Source: Pseudomonas marincola (GTDB lineage Bacteria; Pseudomonadota; Gammaproteobacteria; Pseudomonadales; Pseudomonadaceae). Taken from it: a DNA stretch of 64,000 nucleotides. The position numbers and the translations under genes are program-made. Position 1 is the first letter of the stretch, and each line of letters opens with the position of its first letter. The stretch is taken from contig NZ_FPBC01000001.1 in assembly GCF_900116605.1 (NCBI RefSeq), positions 558,001 to 622,000 of the forward strand, in the 5' to 3' direction. The notes beneath the pieces were generated by a model that was not told the origin of the DNA, made no database searches, and saw only the letters and a program-made list of their open reading frames with translations. Shown piece after piece: positions 28,758 through 37,814 of this stretch.

Positions 28758-29137
28758 TCCTGAAAATGAGCCAATCCGTAGGCCGCATATAAGCGCGCCA
28801 GAGCGGCGCTTGCCGCAGGGTTCCGCAGGTATTCCAGCGCTCGCTAACGTGCCGCCAGCGCAAGCAGGGAGCCGCACCAAGCCAACTGCAGGCGTGAAGA
28901 AAAAACGACCTATTTAGCCCGCAGGCGTGGTGGGGGGATGACGGCGCGCGCCAGGTGCAAAAATCCGTGCCATGAGCCTTGCCATGGCAACCCATAGTGA
29001 AGACGCCGAACCACCCAAAGCCCGCGCCAATACTGGGTCGCAGGCCTGTTACTGCTGGTCTTTAAGCCCTTACAGTGATATGTTGCAGTGGGTTATTTCA
29101 CGCGACAGAACGACAAATCTTTAGGGTGACGCAGGCA
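28758..29137. other. Gene-free segment between origin-like region and portal gene
   Basis: About 380 bases with no supported gene; open frames here lack ribosome sites and family features. It contains the cos-like sequence at 28924-28942 and, in P2 terms, is where the packaging start should lie. Confidence 0.5.
28924..28942 (+). other. Candidate cos (packaging) site
   Basis: GGCGTGGTGGGGGGATGAC resembles the 19-base cohesive end of P2-like phages as I recall it (GGCGTGGCGGGGAAAGCAT type): 13 of 19 positions agree, including GGCGTGG and GGGG. Position (upstream of the leftward portal gene) and orientation fit P2. Confidence 0.4.
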
Positions 29138-29160
29138 CAAAAAAGCCGCCCGAAGGCGGC
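29138..29160 (-). terminator. Terminator of the leftward P-Q operon
   Basis: Read on the minus strand: GCCGCC-TTCG-GGCGGC with a stable UUCG loop, then six T. It lies 24 bases after the portal stop. Confidence 0.85.
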
Positions 29161-29183
29161 TTGATGGTGAGAGTTGCGGTTCG

Positions 29184-30206
29184 TTAGTTTTCAGTGCCTT
29201 CATCAAATGGCAGGAAGCGCACCACTTCTTCGCCTACCCAGTCGTTGAGCTGCCTGAACTGCTCCTGCAGCGGCTCGAGTTCAAGACGGGCGTAGGTTTC
29301 TGCAGCTTCTTTCAGTGATCCGAAACCGCCGGCATTCTTTGGCACTATGCCCATCAGTTGTGGGTACATGCGCAGCGCGGCCAGCACATCCTCACGGGTT
29401 TGGTCTTTGATCGAATTGAACTCATCTTTCGCGGCCACCTCACTGACCGGAATAATCTGCAGACCTTCCTTTTTGCCGTTTGGCGCGTACACAAACAGGT
29501 TGCGGAAATTGCCCGGGCCTTTTGAGTTTTTCAGCGCGGTGCGCAAATCATCAATGTCGCCCTGGTCCTGTGCGGCATCTGTCATGTACAGGATGAAGCC
29601 GGCGTGACTGCCGTTCTCGTAGTACTTGCGCCGGAACAGCGTGGCCGACTGGTTGAGTAAAGCCGACTGCAGCGCACTCACCCACTCAGGCAACCCGTAT
29701 ATCTCCTGGTGCAAATCCACCTCACGCAGATGAAAAATGCTGCCCGCTTCAAATTCGTGTTCTTTCTGGCAACCTTGCACTTGGAAGAACCGATCGTCTT
29801 TACCCACCCGCATGTATTTAGCAAGCGGCGTTTGCAGGCTGATGGCATTACCCAGCACGGAACGCCGCGCCTCGACATACCCATTACCCAAAGCCAGATA
29901 ATCCTGAGCCCACTGATTGAACGCCTGACGCGATAACAGCTTGTGCGGGATGAATGACCGGCTCAACTGATTACGCTTAAAGCGCAGGCCAGAGTCCAGA
30001 TGCACACTGGCCTTCACCGATCGCGCCAAGCCATCCATCGACAGTGGTGGCTCATACCAGCGGCCGTTATACCAGCACTCCAAATAGTCAAACATCTCAC
30101 GCGATGACAGCACCGAAGTGGGCTCACCAAAGCTGAACACCACGCTGCCCTTTGGCTTTTCTGCTTGGGCAGCAGTTACCGCCACCTCAGAACCTGTTGT
30201 AGTCAT
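29184..30206 (-). CDS. Q: Phage portal protein (P2 gpQ-like)
   Basis: Portal vertex protein through which DNA enters the capsid; 340 aa from ATG 30206. That start follows GGAGATG and overlaps the terminase stop by one base (TGATG), a coupled pair; the open frame upstream is shadow. Family segments FSFGEPTSVLSSREMFDYLE and MRVGKDDRFFQ match the PBSX/P2 portal group. P2 gpQ is about 344 aa. Confidence 0.94.
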   Translation of the reverse strand: MTTTGSEVAVTAAQAEKPKGSVVFSFGEPTSVLSSREMFDYLECWYNGRWYEPPLSMDGLARSVKASVHLDSGLRFKRNQLSRSFIPHKLLSRQAFNQWAQDYLALGNGYVEARRSVLGNAISLQTPLAKYMRVGKDDRFFQVQGCQKEHEFEAGSIFHLREVDLHQEIYGLPEWVSALQSALLNQSATLFRRKYYENGSHAGFILYMTDAAQDQGDIDDLRTALKNSKGPGNFRNLFVYAPNGKKEGLQIIPVSEVAAKDEFNSIKDQTREDVLAALRMYPQLMGIVPKNAGGFGSLKEAAETYARLELEPLQEQFRQLNDWVGEEVVRFLPFDEGTEN

Positions 30207-31966
30207 CAAAGCATCTCCATCCGCCCGGTGTTGGCAGTTGTCTGCCCTTCCAGCGGTTCGTTTTGTAATGCGTGAAAAAGAGCCCACGCCAGATCAGCAT
30301 GGCCTGTTGCGTCTGTTCGCCCAGCGGTATAGGTCGACTGCCTGCCGCTTGCGGTCATGGTTTTGCGGATGGCCATCAGTGCCTGGGCCAGATCCGTCCA
30401 ACCGGCGTCAAACTCAAGCCGGCCTTTGTGGATCACGTCATAAGCCTTGAGTACCAGCTGGGTTTTCACCTCGGGCGAGTAGCTGAATGTTTTGACGTTA
30501 GGGAAAAACTGCTTAACCAGCTGCGCCACGCCAGATCCCATGCCGGTGGTATCAATGCCGATGTAAGTCACCCAGTAGCGTTGGGTGATCAGCCGGATGG
30601 TTTCAGCCTGTGAGGCGAAGTCCATGCCTCGGATTTGATGGCGCTCAAGCACACGGAATTTGCCACCCGGCACCATAGGCGGCGCAACCACAACCAACCC
30701 CGAGCAGTCACCGGTTTCAGCAGGATCATAGCCAACCCATACAGCACGATCGCCAAAGGGGCGCGCGGCGAATGGCTTGTAATCCTCGCCCCACTCAACC
30801 CAGCTATCGACCATGCATTTTTGCAGCACGTTAAGCGGGAAGATTGATGCGCCATCATCAACAAATTGGCACATCAGCAGGTTGGCGAAGGCATCCGCGC
30901 TGTACTCAAGGCGTAGCTCCTCGATGTCGAACAGATCGCAACCACCCTGCTCGGCATCCAGAATGGTGACGATTTGCCGCCAGATTTTGTCCTCGCACAG
31001 CCTGCCGTGCTGCAGCGCCTCATGCTTCACATTGATATTCAAGTGCTGCGCCGCAGGCTTGCCCTTGTTGAAGCGCTCGCCCGTCCAGAATGGGTAGGCT
31101 TCATGGCCCATGCTCGACGGGGTTGAAAAGTACGTGCGGCGGTATTGCTTCTGCATCGCCATGCCGCTGGCGACCTTGTTCAGCTCGTTAAACTTGAACG
31201 TCCAGAAGAACTCATCGAAATAGAAGTTGCCGTGATAGCCCTGAGCAGTCCGGGCATTGGTACCCAGAAAATGCAGCTCGGCGCCGTTACCCAGAATGAT
31301 TGGATCACCGGTCAACTCAACGCCGACAACCTCCCGCGCAAACGCCTGAATGTAAGCCTTGAAAATGTGCGCTTGGTTCTTTGAAGCGGACAAAAATATC
31401 TGATTGCGACCCGTGACCAGGGCATCGAGAAACGCCTCCCGCGCAAAGTAGTAAGTGGCACCAATCTGCCGACTTTTGAGGATGGCCCTGGTGCGCTGAT
31501 CCCCTGCCCGGTACCAGTCCAACTGATAACCGAAACAGCCATCAATAAACGCCTCCGTAAGCAGTTCAATCTGTTGCTCATCGAACTCATTGCGCTTGGG
31601 TTTCTTCTTCGGCCCCTCATTACGCTTGGAAAGCTCGGGGTTCAGATCAGTTTCGGTACCGCCGCCCTGGTAGCGCTCAATTCTGGCTTGGCGCTCCAAC
31701 TGACGGTGCAGTAAATCGATCTCTTTGAAGTCGCCGCTGGTTTTGCCTTCCTTCAAAATCAATTGGACGAGGCGCGCTTCCAATGCACCGCCAATGCGCT
31801 CTACATTACTGGCACGGTCCCATTCATCACGCGCTTTCCATGAGTGGACGGTTTTCTCTTTCTCGCCCAGGCACTCGGCAATTTCGGTGACGCGCCAACC
31901 CGTCCAATACAAAAATTTGGCTTGGCGGCGGTTATCTCGGGTAGGAATTTCAACGGCAGCATTCAT
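30206..31966 (-). CDS. P: Terminase large (ATPase) subunit (P2 gpP-like)
   Basis: 586 aa packaging motor. N-terminal helix-turn-helix (WRVTEIAECLGEKEKTVHSW, about 24-43), ATPase with Walker A-like SRQIGAT (165-171) and Walker B FYFDE (248-252), and a C-terminal nuclease-like domain opening with GYDPAETGDCSG. Divergent from the scaffold gene, with one late-activator site between them, as in P2 (P_P/P_O). Confidence 0.95.
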   Translation of the reverse strand: MNAAVEIPTRDNRRQAKFLYWTGWRVTEIAECLGEKEKTVHSWKARDEWDRASNVERIGGALEARLVQLILKEGKTSGDFKEIDLLHRQLERQARIERYQGGGTETDLNPELSKRNEGPKKKPKRNEFDEQQIELLTEAFIDGCFGYQLDWYRAGDQRTRAILKSRQIGATYYFAREAFLDALVTGRNQIFLSASKNQAHIFKAYIQAFAREVVGVELTGDPIILGNGAELHFLGTNARTAQGYHGNFYFDEFFWTFKFNELNKVASGMAMQKQYRRTYFSTPSSMGHEAYPFWTGERFNKGKPAAQHLNINVKHEALQHGRLCEDKIWRQIVTILDAEQGGCDLFDIEELRLEYSADAFANLLMCQFVDDGASIFPLNVLQKCMVDSWVEWGEDYKPFAARPFGDRAVWVGYDPAETGDCSGLVVVAPPMVPGGKFRVLERHQIRGMDFASQAETIRLITQRYWVTYIGIDTTGMGSGVAQLVKQFFPNVKTFSYSPEVKTQLVLKAYDVIHKGRLEFDAGWTDLAQALMAIRKTMTASGRQSTYTAGRTDATGHADLAWALFHALQNEPLEGQTTANTGRMEML

Positions 31967-32013
31967 GGCGCAGATGCTGACGCTCTCGCGCGAGGCTCAG
32001 TAGTGGCGCCGCC

Positions 32014-32032
32014 TGTATCGGCAGCGACCACA
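32014..32032. promoter_or_regulatory. Predicted Ogr-type activator site for divergent P and O operons
   Basis: Dyad TGT-N13-ACA, centred at 32023. That is about 55 bp before a plausible start of transcription for gene O (about 32078). Matches the two similar sites at 39489 and 44146. The dyad is symmetric and could also serve the P operon. Confidence 0.6.
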
Positions 32033-32121
32033 AGCGCGGCACGTTGCCCGTAAGCCTCCAGCTACCGACCATGCCCTCAACGCAACGGCAAAACGCCGAC
32101 ACCGCATTGAGGCCATCCACC

Positions 32122-32952
32122 ATGAAGAAATTCCGCTCCAACTGGTTCCGCGTCGCCGTTGAAGGTGCCACATCGGACAAACGCACGATCAAACGCAGCT
32201 GGCTTGAGCAAGCTGCAAAGAACTTCAACACTGCCACCTACGGCGCCCGCGTGTGGCTGGAGCACTATCGTGGTTTGATGCCCGATGGCCCGTTCAAGGC
32301 CTACGGTGATGTAACTGCAGTAAAGGTCGAAGAAGTTGAAATTAACGGCCAGACCAAATTGGCCCTATTCGCCCAGATCGAGCCGACCGCCGACCTGATT
32401 GCGATGAACAAGGCCAAGCAAAAGATTTACACCTCTATCGAAATCGACGACAGCTTTGCCGACACCGGCGAAGCCTACATCGTCGGGCTTGCCGTGACCG
32501 ACTCCCCCGCCAGCCTGGGCACTGATGTACTTGCATTCTCCGCGCAAAAACCAGAAGCCAGCCCGTTCAAAGACCGCCATTACTCGGCAACCTCGATGTT
32601 CACCGAGGCGGTTGAGGCAGAGCTGGCCTTTGAAGAATTTGAAGAGAAGCCAAGTATCGGCGCGACCTTGTTCAGCAAGGTTCAAAGCTTGCTAAACGGC
32701 AAGCAGGTTAAAGATGACAAAGAGTTTTCTGCCGTTGGCGAGGCGGTGGAAGCCATCGCCCAACACAGCAAAGAGCTCAGCGATTTACTGACTGCCGAGC
32801 AGAAAAAGACGGCTGATTTGAGCACCAAGCTCAACACCCTCGACACCCAATTCACGGCGCTAAAAACCCAGTTGGCTGGCACACAAAGCCACCACCAACA
32901 GCAGCGCCCAGCAGTTACTGGCGGTGATGGCGCCTTGCTGACTGATTACTGA
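32122..32952 (+). CDS. O: Capsid scaffolding protein with serine protease domain (P2 gpO-like)
   Basis: 276 aa from ATG 32122 (MKKFRSNWFRVAVEG). Internal scaffold and maturation protease. Residues D19, H48 and S105 fall where the P2 gpO triad lies (D19, H48, S107 from memory). The C-terminal part from about 190 is helical, the scaffold domain, and ends in a Gln/His-rich tail. Confidence 0.93.
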   Translation: MKKFRSNWFRVAVEGATSDKRTIKRSWLEQAAKNFNTATYGARVWLEHYRGLMPDGPFKAYGDVTAVKVEEVEINGQTKLALFAQIEPTADLIAMNKAKQKIYTSIEIDDSFADTGEAYIVGLAVTDSPASLGTDVLAFSAQKPEASPFKDRHYSATSMFTEAVEAELAFEEFEEKPSIGATLFSKVQSLLNGKQVKDDKEFSAVGEAVEAIAQHSKELSDLLTAEQKKTADLSTKLNTLDTQFTALKTQLAGTQSHHQQQRPAVTGGDGALLTDY

Positions 32953-32995
32953 TCCCACGGCCCAACCGAAAAGCCTATTCACCGGAGAACACCCC

Positions 32996-34048
32996 ATGCG
33001 TAAAGAAACTCGCTTCGCCTTCGCCGCCCTGGCCGTGCAAATCGCCTTGCTCAATGGCGTGGCTAGCGCACACGAAAAATTCAGCGTCGACCCATCTATC
33101 CAGCAAAAGCTTGAAGTAGCGGTGCAGGAGTCCGATGGTTTCCTCAAACAAATCAACATCATTGGCGTCGATGAGCAGTCCGGTGAAGCCCTTTTACTTG
33201 GCGTTAATGGACCGATCGCCAGCCGCACTGACACAGCCGGCGGTACTGCACGCACCCCGCAAAACCGTAGCGCCCTGAGCAAAGATTCTTACACCTGCAA
33301 ACAAACCAACTTTGACAGCGCGTTCCCATATGCCTTGCTCGATGCCTGGGCCAAGTTCCCCGACTTCCAGGTCAAGTTGAGCAAAGCCATCATCATGCGC
33401 CAAGCCCTCGATCGAATCATGATCGGCTTTAACGGCACCAGTGCGGCCGTAACCACAGACCGAGCCACCAACCCATTGCTGCAAGACGTCAACATTGGCT
33501 GGCTGCAGAAGATCCGCACCGGCGCCACCGACCGCGTGCTCGACAACGCTACCATCGGCCCGCGCAAAGTAATCAAAGTTGCCGGAGTCGATACAGTCTT
33601 CGAGGGCGACTACGCCAACCTTGACGGTCTGGTATTCGATGCCGTGCAAATGCTCGACCCATGGCACCGCAGCCGTCCAGATTTGCGCGTGATGGTTTCG
33701 CGCAACCTCATGCACAGCAAACTGCTGGCTGCCGTGGAAAAGGGTGCCGACTCCAACGAGGAAGAAAACGCCGCGCAAGAAATCGTCAGCCGCGCCCGCC
33801 TTGGCGGACTGCAAGTGGTCGACGCTCCGTTCTTCCCGGATAACACCGTGCTGGTCACCACCCTGAGCAACCTCTCCATCTACTACCAGAACGGAGCGCG
33901 TCGTCGTCACTTGAAAGATGAGCCAGAGCTGGATCGCATTGCCGACTACCAGTCGTCCAACGAGTCCTACGTCATCGAAGACTTCGGCCTGGTCGCCCTG
34001 GTTGAAGGCATCACTGCCGTCGACTACCCAGAACCAACCGAGGCCTAA
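32996..34048 (+). CDS. N: Major capsid protein (P2 gpN-like)
   Basis: 350 aa, close to P2 gpN (357). N-terminal MRKETRFAFAALAVQIALLNGV region is presumably removed by the gpO protease; family stretches are KFPDFQVKLSKAIIMRQALD and MIGFNGTSAA. Preceded by a clear ribosome site (CGGAGAA). Between scaffold and small terminase, the P2 order. Confidence 0.95.
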   Translation: MRKETRFAFAALAVQIALLNGVASAHEKFSVDPSIQQKLEVAVQESDGFLKQINIIGVDEQSGEALLLGVNGPIASRTDTAGGTARTPQNRSALSKDSYTCKQTNFDSAFPYALLDAWAKFPDFQVKLSKAIIMRQALDRIMIGFNGTSAAVTTDRATNPLLQDVNIGWLQKIRTGATDRVLDNATIGPRKVIKVAGVDTVFEGDYANLDGLVFDAVQMLDPWHRSRPDLRVMVSRNLMHSKLLAAVEKGADSNEEENAAQEIVSRARLGGLQVVDAPFFPDNTVLVTTLSNLSIYYQNGARRRHLKDEPELDRIADYQSSNESYVIEDFGLVALVEGITAVDYPEPTEA

Positions 34049-34058
34049 GAGGCGCGCC

Positions 34059-34772
34059 ATGAACCTGACACCAGCCCAACGCAACCAGCTGCGCAAACGC
34101 GCAGCCATTGAGGCCGCAGCCGCATCGCCAGCCATCAGCATGGAAGGTGCAACCACCTACGAACTGCAGCTCGGCCAGCTTGCACAGGATCGGCTGCGCC
34201 TCAAGAACATCCAGGGCACAGAAAGCAAAGTCGAGCTAAAAAAACAGCTGCTACCGGCTTACCTACCCTATGTGCAAGGCGTACTGGCAGCGGGCAACGG
34301 AGCACAGGACGAAGTACTCACCACCATGATGACCTGGCACATCGATATCGCCGATTACACCGGCGCGATCGAAATTGCGGCCTACGTTCTCAAGCACAAG
34401 CTGGTGATGCCCGACCGCTTTGCCCGAACCACCGGCTGCTTTATCGCAGAAGAAGTGGCCACAGCAGCACTCAACGCCAACAAACTCGGCCACAGCTTCT
34501 CACTGGAAACCTTGGTTTCCGTCGAACAGCTGACGGCCACTGAGGATATGCCAGACCAGGCGCGCGCCAAGTTGCATCTGGCGCTGGGCAAGCAATACGC
34601 CGGTTTGCCGGTGGATGACAAACCCGCTGAAACGGACTTTGACAACTTCTACACAGCCAAGCAGCACCTGACCCGCGCCATTGAATTGCACGCCAATTGC
34701 GGTGGCAAAAAAGATTTGGAGCGCGTTGACCGCTACTTGAAAAAATACGCTGCGCAACAAAACGCCAGCTAA
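34059..34772 (+). CDS. M: Terminase small (endonuclease) subunit (P2 gpM-like)
   Basis: 237 aa from ATG 34059, ten bases after the capsid stop; a longer frame over the capsid gene is shadow. P2 gpM cuts cos with gpP. Family sequence WHIDIADYTGAIEIAAYVL and a Lys-rich C-terminus (DRYLKKYAAQQ) are visible. Confidence 0.92.
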   Translation: MNLTPAQRNQLRKRAAIEAAAASPAISMEGATTYELQLGQLAQDRLRLKNIQGTESKVELKKQLLPAYLPYVQGVLAAGNGAQDEVLTTMMTWHIDIADYTGAIEIAAYVLKHKLVMPDRFARTTGCFIAEEVATAALNANKLGHSFSLETLVSVEQLTATEDMPDQARAKLHLALGKQYAGLPVDDKPAETDFDNFYTAKQHLTRAIELHANCGGKKDLERVDRYLKKYAAQQNAS

Positions 34773-34878
34773 CCGAGCGTCCCCACGCACCCCGGCGGCT
34801 CGGGGCTGATCTTGGGTTACTCCTTCCCAAAGTGACGCCCCGACCACCGCCGACTTATTCAACACAACAGGCATTACG

Positions 34879-35172
34879 ATGAATGAGTTCCAAAAACAGT
34901 ACATGTGCAACTTTCAGCAAAGCCCGCGTGAAGTCTTGCTCTTTAATATTGCAGAGCAGTATGCGACCTCGGCTGAAGAATACGACCGCACAGTCTGTAC
35001 CGGCCCAGTCATCAACCATGAAGTAATGCCTGCTACGCCGCGTGAACAATTTCTGAGTATCCAAAACGCACGGTCCGCATTTGATCGCCTTTGCGCAAAT
35101 TACCCGCAATTCAGCCGGCAAGAGTTGAGGCGTGCAATATCCAAGGCAGACCGACGGGCGCGCCCACAATGA
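34879..35172 (+). CDS. Unknown small protein inserted between M and L
   Basis: 97 aa, not recognised. Charged, mainly helical, two cysteines pairs apart, Arg-rich C-terminus (ELRRAISKADRRARPQ). Its stop overlaps the L start (ATGA), so it is translated with the head genes. P2 has no gene here; the 106 bases before it are free of other genes and include a GC-rich palindromic stretch. Confidence 0.65.
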   Translation: MNEFQKQYMCNFQQSPREVLLFNIAEQYATSAEEYDRTVCTGPVINHEVMPATPREQFLSIQNARSAFDRLCANYPQFSRQELRRAISKADRRARPQ

Positions 35173-35630
35173 GCGGATTCATTGCCGGTGGTACATCAGC
35201 TGCATTCACCTTGAGCAATGACGGCTTTTGGCCTGACATCGATGCAGACGATGTGCGTGAAGCGCAGCGCATCAATCCCAGCGTCACCAACAAACGGCTT
35301 GAAGTCGCCATCGTTGGCGCCCTCATAAGCGTAAACCGCCTGCTATTAGCCAAAAAACTCAACTGGCAGGCCGAAGGCTTCACCACCTTGGCCGATGTAC
35401 CTGCCGAACAGATCAACGGTGCCAGCATCCTGCAGGCGCAGTACCTGCGCGCAATCTACTGCGCCACATCAGTTGAAGTGGCCGAGCGCTACCGCAGCTA
35501 CGACACCACCAACACCGGCGAGAAAAACGCCGAAGAACTCACCGCCTCCATTGATGAGCTGCGCCGCGATGCCCGTTGGGCTGTGAGTGACCTACTCGGC
35601 TTACGCCGCACCACGGTCGAGCTGATCTGA
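35169..35630 (+). CDS. L: Head completion/stabilisation protein (P2 gpL-like)
   Basis: 153 aa from ATG 35169. Closes the filled head before tail joining. Family sequence NDGFWPDIDADDVREAQRI and the C-terminal ARWAVSDLLGLRRTTVELI match gpL. Ends in a one-base overlap with X. Confidence 0.93.
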   Translation: MSGFIAGGTSAAFTLSNDGFWPDIDADDVREAQRINPSVTNKRLEVAIVGALISVNRLLLAKKLNWQAEGFTTLADVPAEQINGASILQAQYLRAIYCATSVEVAERYRSYDTTNTGEKNAEELTASIDELRRDARWAVSDLLGLRRTTVELI

Positions 35631-35839
35631 TGGAAACCACCCACGCCCTGCAAGGCGACAGCCTCGACCAGCTCTGCTGGCGGCATTACGGCCGCACCGC
35701 TGGCGTGGTTGAGCAAGTACTTCAAGCCAACCCCGGCCTTGCCGAGTTGGGCACCACGCTGCCCCACGGCACCCGCGTAAACCTACCCACCGCCCAAGCA
35801 GCAGCTGAGCAAAGCCAAATGGTGAATTTATGGGACTGA
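35630..35839 (+). CDS. X: Tail protein X (LysM-like)
   Basis: 69 aa with a LysM-like fold: GDSLDQLCWRHYG, VEQVLQANPGLAELGTTLPHG. P2 gpX size and position. Overlaps the next gene by 10 bp. Confidence 0.92.
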   Translation: METTHALQGDSLDQLCWRHYGRTAGVVEQVLQANPGLAELGTTLPHGTRVNLPTAQAAAEQSQMVNLWD

Positions 35840-36342
35840 TTTATTTAGCGCTCTACAAAAGCAAAGGCACATTTTTTAATCGCCTTATACGCCTGTGGAC
35901 ACGATCAAAATTCAGCCACTGTGAGCTGGTAATGCCAGATGGTCGTTGGTTGTCTGCCTCGGCAATGGATGGTGGTGTGCGCGCCAAGAATGTCGACTTC
36001 AACCCAAACCACTGGCACTTAATCCCGCTGCCCTGGGCGAATCCTCAACTGATTGAGCAGGTATTCGCGCGCCACAAGGGCAAGGGCTATGACTGGCTAG
36101 GCATCTTTGCCAGCCAAATTCTACCGATGGGCATCGATGACAAAAAGCGCATGTTCTGCAGTGAGTTCTGCGCCCGCGCCCTCGGTTTCACAGTGGGCCA
36201 GCGTTTCAGTCCGGCACTACTGGGTGAGGTGGTTGATCGCATCAACCAGCTGTCATTTGTGCAGATCGCCCACAGCCCGAACGTAGGCCATGACCTCGCC
36301 GGCAATCCTGATCAAACAGCAGTAAGGACGCACCATGCCTGA
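35830..36342 (+). CDS. Permuted papain-like (YiiX/NlpC-P60-type) amidase or protease
   Basis: 170 aa. An N-terminal Tyr/Lys-rich stretch leads to the histidine motif KFSHCELV (H about 37), and the cysteine motif FCSEFCARALG lies near 114-124, the order of circularly permuted NlpC/P60 (YiiX, DUF830-like) enzymes. Not part of P2; it sits between tail X and the holins, so a role in lysis or entry is possible. Catalysis is inferred from motifs only. Confidence 0.7.
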   Translation: MGLIYLALYKSKGTFFNRLIRLWTRSKFSHCELVMPDGRWLSASAMDGGVRAKNVDFNPNHWHLIPLPWANPQLIEQVFARHKGKGYDWLGIFASQILPMGIDDKKRMFCSEFCARALGFTVGQRFSPALLGEVVDRINQLSFVQIAHSPNVGHDLAGNPDQTAVRTHHA

Positions 36343-36700
36343 GCCAACTACCGGCGCAGTTGTCGCCACCGCCGCCGCTGGCGTCGGCCTCGCAACCTTA
36401 ATGCCCGCGCTCGATGGCAACGCCCTGTTTGGCGCCATCATCGGTGCGGCGCTCATTGCCATGCACCAGAGCGATATCAAGCCTTGGCAACGCATTCTCG
36501 GACTGCTTATTTCCGCGTGCGTGGGTTATGTCAGCGCCTCTGAAATCGTCACCCAAACACCCATTACCCAAACCGGCCCCGGTGGTTTTGTCGGAGCCAT
36601 TATCGTTGTGCCCCTCGCCCTAAAAGCCCTAGAGCTGATCCAGAAAACCGATTTTTCTGGGCTGGTACCGGCTTGGTTCAAACGAGGGGGAGGAGAGTAA
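36335..36700 (+). CDS. Putative holin (3 membrane segments)
   Basis: 121 aa with three hydrophobic segments (about 8-42, 50-65, 78-98) and a short charged tail ending WFKRGGGE. First of two small membrane proteins before the endolysin; matches phage holin-like proteins of Pseudomonas P2-like phages. Confidence 0.75.
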   Translation: MPEPTTGAVVATAAAGVGLATLMPALDGNALFGAIIGAALIAMHQSDIKPWQRILGLLISACVGYVSASEIVTQTPITQTGPGGFVGAIIVVPLALKALELIQKTDFSGLVPAWFKRGGGE

Positions 36701-36702
36701 AC

Positions 36703-36975
36703 ATGCTCACCACCCTGATGCCCCTACTCGCAGCCGTGGCCTACATCGCCTCAGCCATGCGCCTTGTGTGCTTCCAGCGCAATGGCGCCCGAATCCGGCG
36801 CGGCATATCGCTCATCGCCTGCCTGCTGATTGCCGCCCTGCTCTGCGCTGGCTTAGAAATCTTGCTGTACCAGCCCCACGTCAGCCCATGGCAAACCGCC
36901 ATCGCCGTGATTTTGCTCATTCTCGTTTACCGCTCACGCGGCAACCTTGCCGCCCTGCTGAGGCCAACCCTATGA
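36703..36975 (+). CDS. Putative second holin/antiholin
   Basis: 90 aa from ATG 36703 with three membrane helices (LTTLMPLLAAVAYIASAM, ISLIACLLIAALLCAGLEIL, WQTAIAVILLILVY). Size and topology suggest a 3-TM holin; its stop overlaps the endolysin ATG. Confidence 0.75.
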   Translation: MLTTLMPLLAAVAYIASAMRLVCFQRNGARIRRGISLIACLLIAALLCAGLEILLYQPHVSPWQTAIAVILLILVYRSRGNLAALLRPTL

Positions 36976-37814
36976 CCGTTACCCTAAGCCATGGCGATCG
37001 CTCGCAAGCCGTTGCTCTGCTGCAAAAAAAACTCAATGCCAGTGGCGCCAAACTACGGGTAGACGGTGACTACGGCGACGAAACCGAGAAGGCTGTGCGC
37101 GTTTATCAGCGCAAAGTGGGCCTGGTGGATGACGGCATTGCCGGTTCTAAAACCCAAGACGCGTTAGCCGGTAAAAGCTGCGCAAACCTGCTCGGCCATG
37201 CCGACCTTTCAGCAGCAGCGAAACGCTTGGGAGTTGATATAGCCATCGTGTTAGCAGTCAACCAGGTGGAAAGCCTCGGCAATGGATTCGCCAGCAACGG
37301 CAAGCCCACCCTACTGTTTGAACGGCACATCATGTACCGCCAGCTGTGCAGCCCACAGCACCCGGATGACGACGCAAAGCAACTCAAACAGCATGCCGAT
37401 GAGTTGGCGCGGCTCTATCCAAACCTGATCAACTCGGCCCCCGGTGGTTATGCAGGCGGTACCGCAGAGCACCAACGCCTGGCCCGCGCCCGCATGATCG
37501 ATGACAGCAGCGCCCTCGCATCAGCCAGCTGGGGCGCCTTCCAGATCATGGGTTACCACTGGCAGTTGCTCGGTTACAGCAGCGTGCAAGAGTTTGCCGA
37601 ACGCATGGCCAAGAGCGAGGCCGAGCAGTTTGAGGCATTTGTGCGCTTCATTGAGGCAGACCCAGCCCTGCATAAAGCCCTGAAAAACAAAAAATGGGCA
37701 GAGTTCGCCAAGCGCTATAACGGCCCGAGCTACGCCCGCAACCTCTACGACACCAAACTAGAGCGCGCTTACCTGCAGCACGCTCAATGTCAGCCGGAGG
37801 CCTTAGCAGCATGA
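36972..37814 (+). CDS. Endolysin: peptidoglycan-binding domain plus N-acetylmuramidase
   Basis: 280 aa from ATG 36972, inside the holin stop (ATGA). N-terminal PG-binding domain (LSHGDRSQAVALLQKKL... VDGDYGDETEKAVRVYQRK), then a DUF3380-type muramidase domain with the presumed catalytic glutamate in AVNQVESLGNGF and SWGAFQIMGYHW. No signal peptide, so it depends on the holins. Confidence 0.92.
   Translation: MTVTLSHGDRSQAVALLQKKLNASGAKLRVDGDYGDETEKAVRVYQRKVGLVDDGIAGSKTQDALAGKSCANLLGHADLSAAAKRLGVDIAIVLAVNQVESLGNGFASNGKPTLLFERHIMYRQLCSPQHPDDDAKQLKQHADELARLYPNLINSAPGGYAGGTAEHQRLARARMIDDSSALASASWGAFQIMGYHWQLLGYSSVQEFAERMAKSEAEQFEAFVRFIEADPALHKALKNKKWAEFAKRYNGPSYARNLYDTKLERAYLQHAQCQPEALAA

Noticed and set aside
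28653..28995. Two short frames in the attL-portal interval
   Set aside because: Low-quality frames over origin-like and cos-like DNA with no ribosome site.
36950..36975. Further GCGGCAAC hairpins inside the holin and Rz1 genes
   Set aside because: The 8-mer recurs by chance in coding sequence without the AAGGAGAAGCACC leader.
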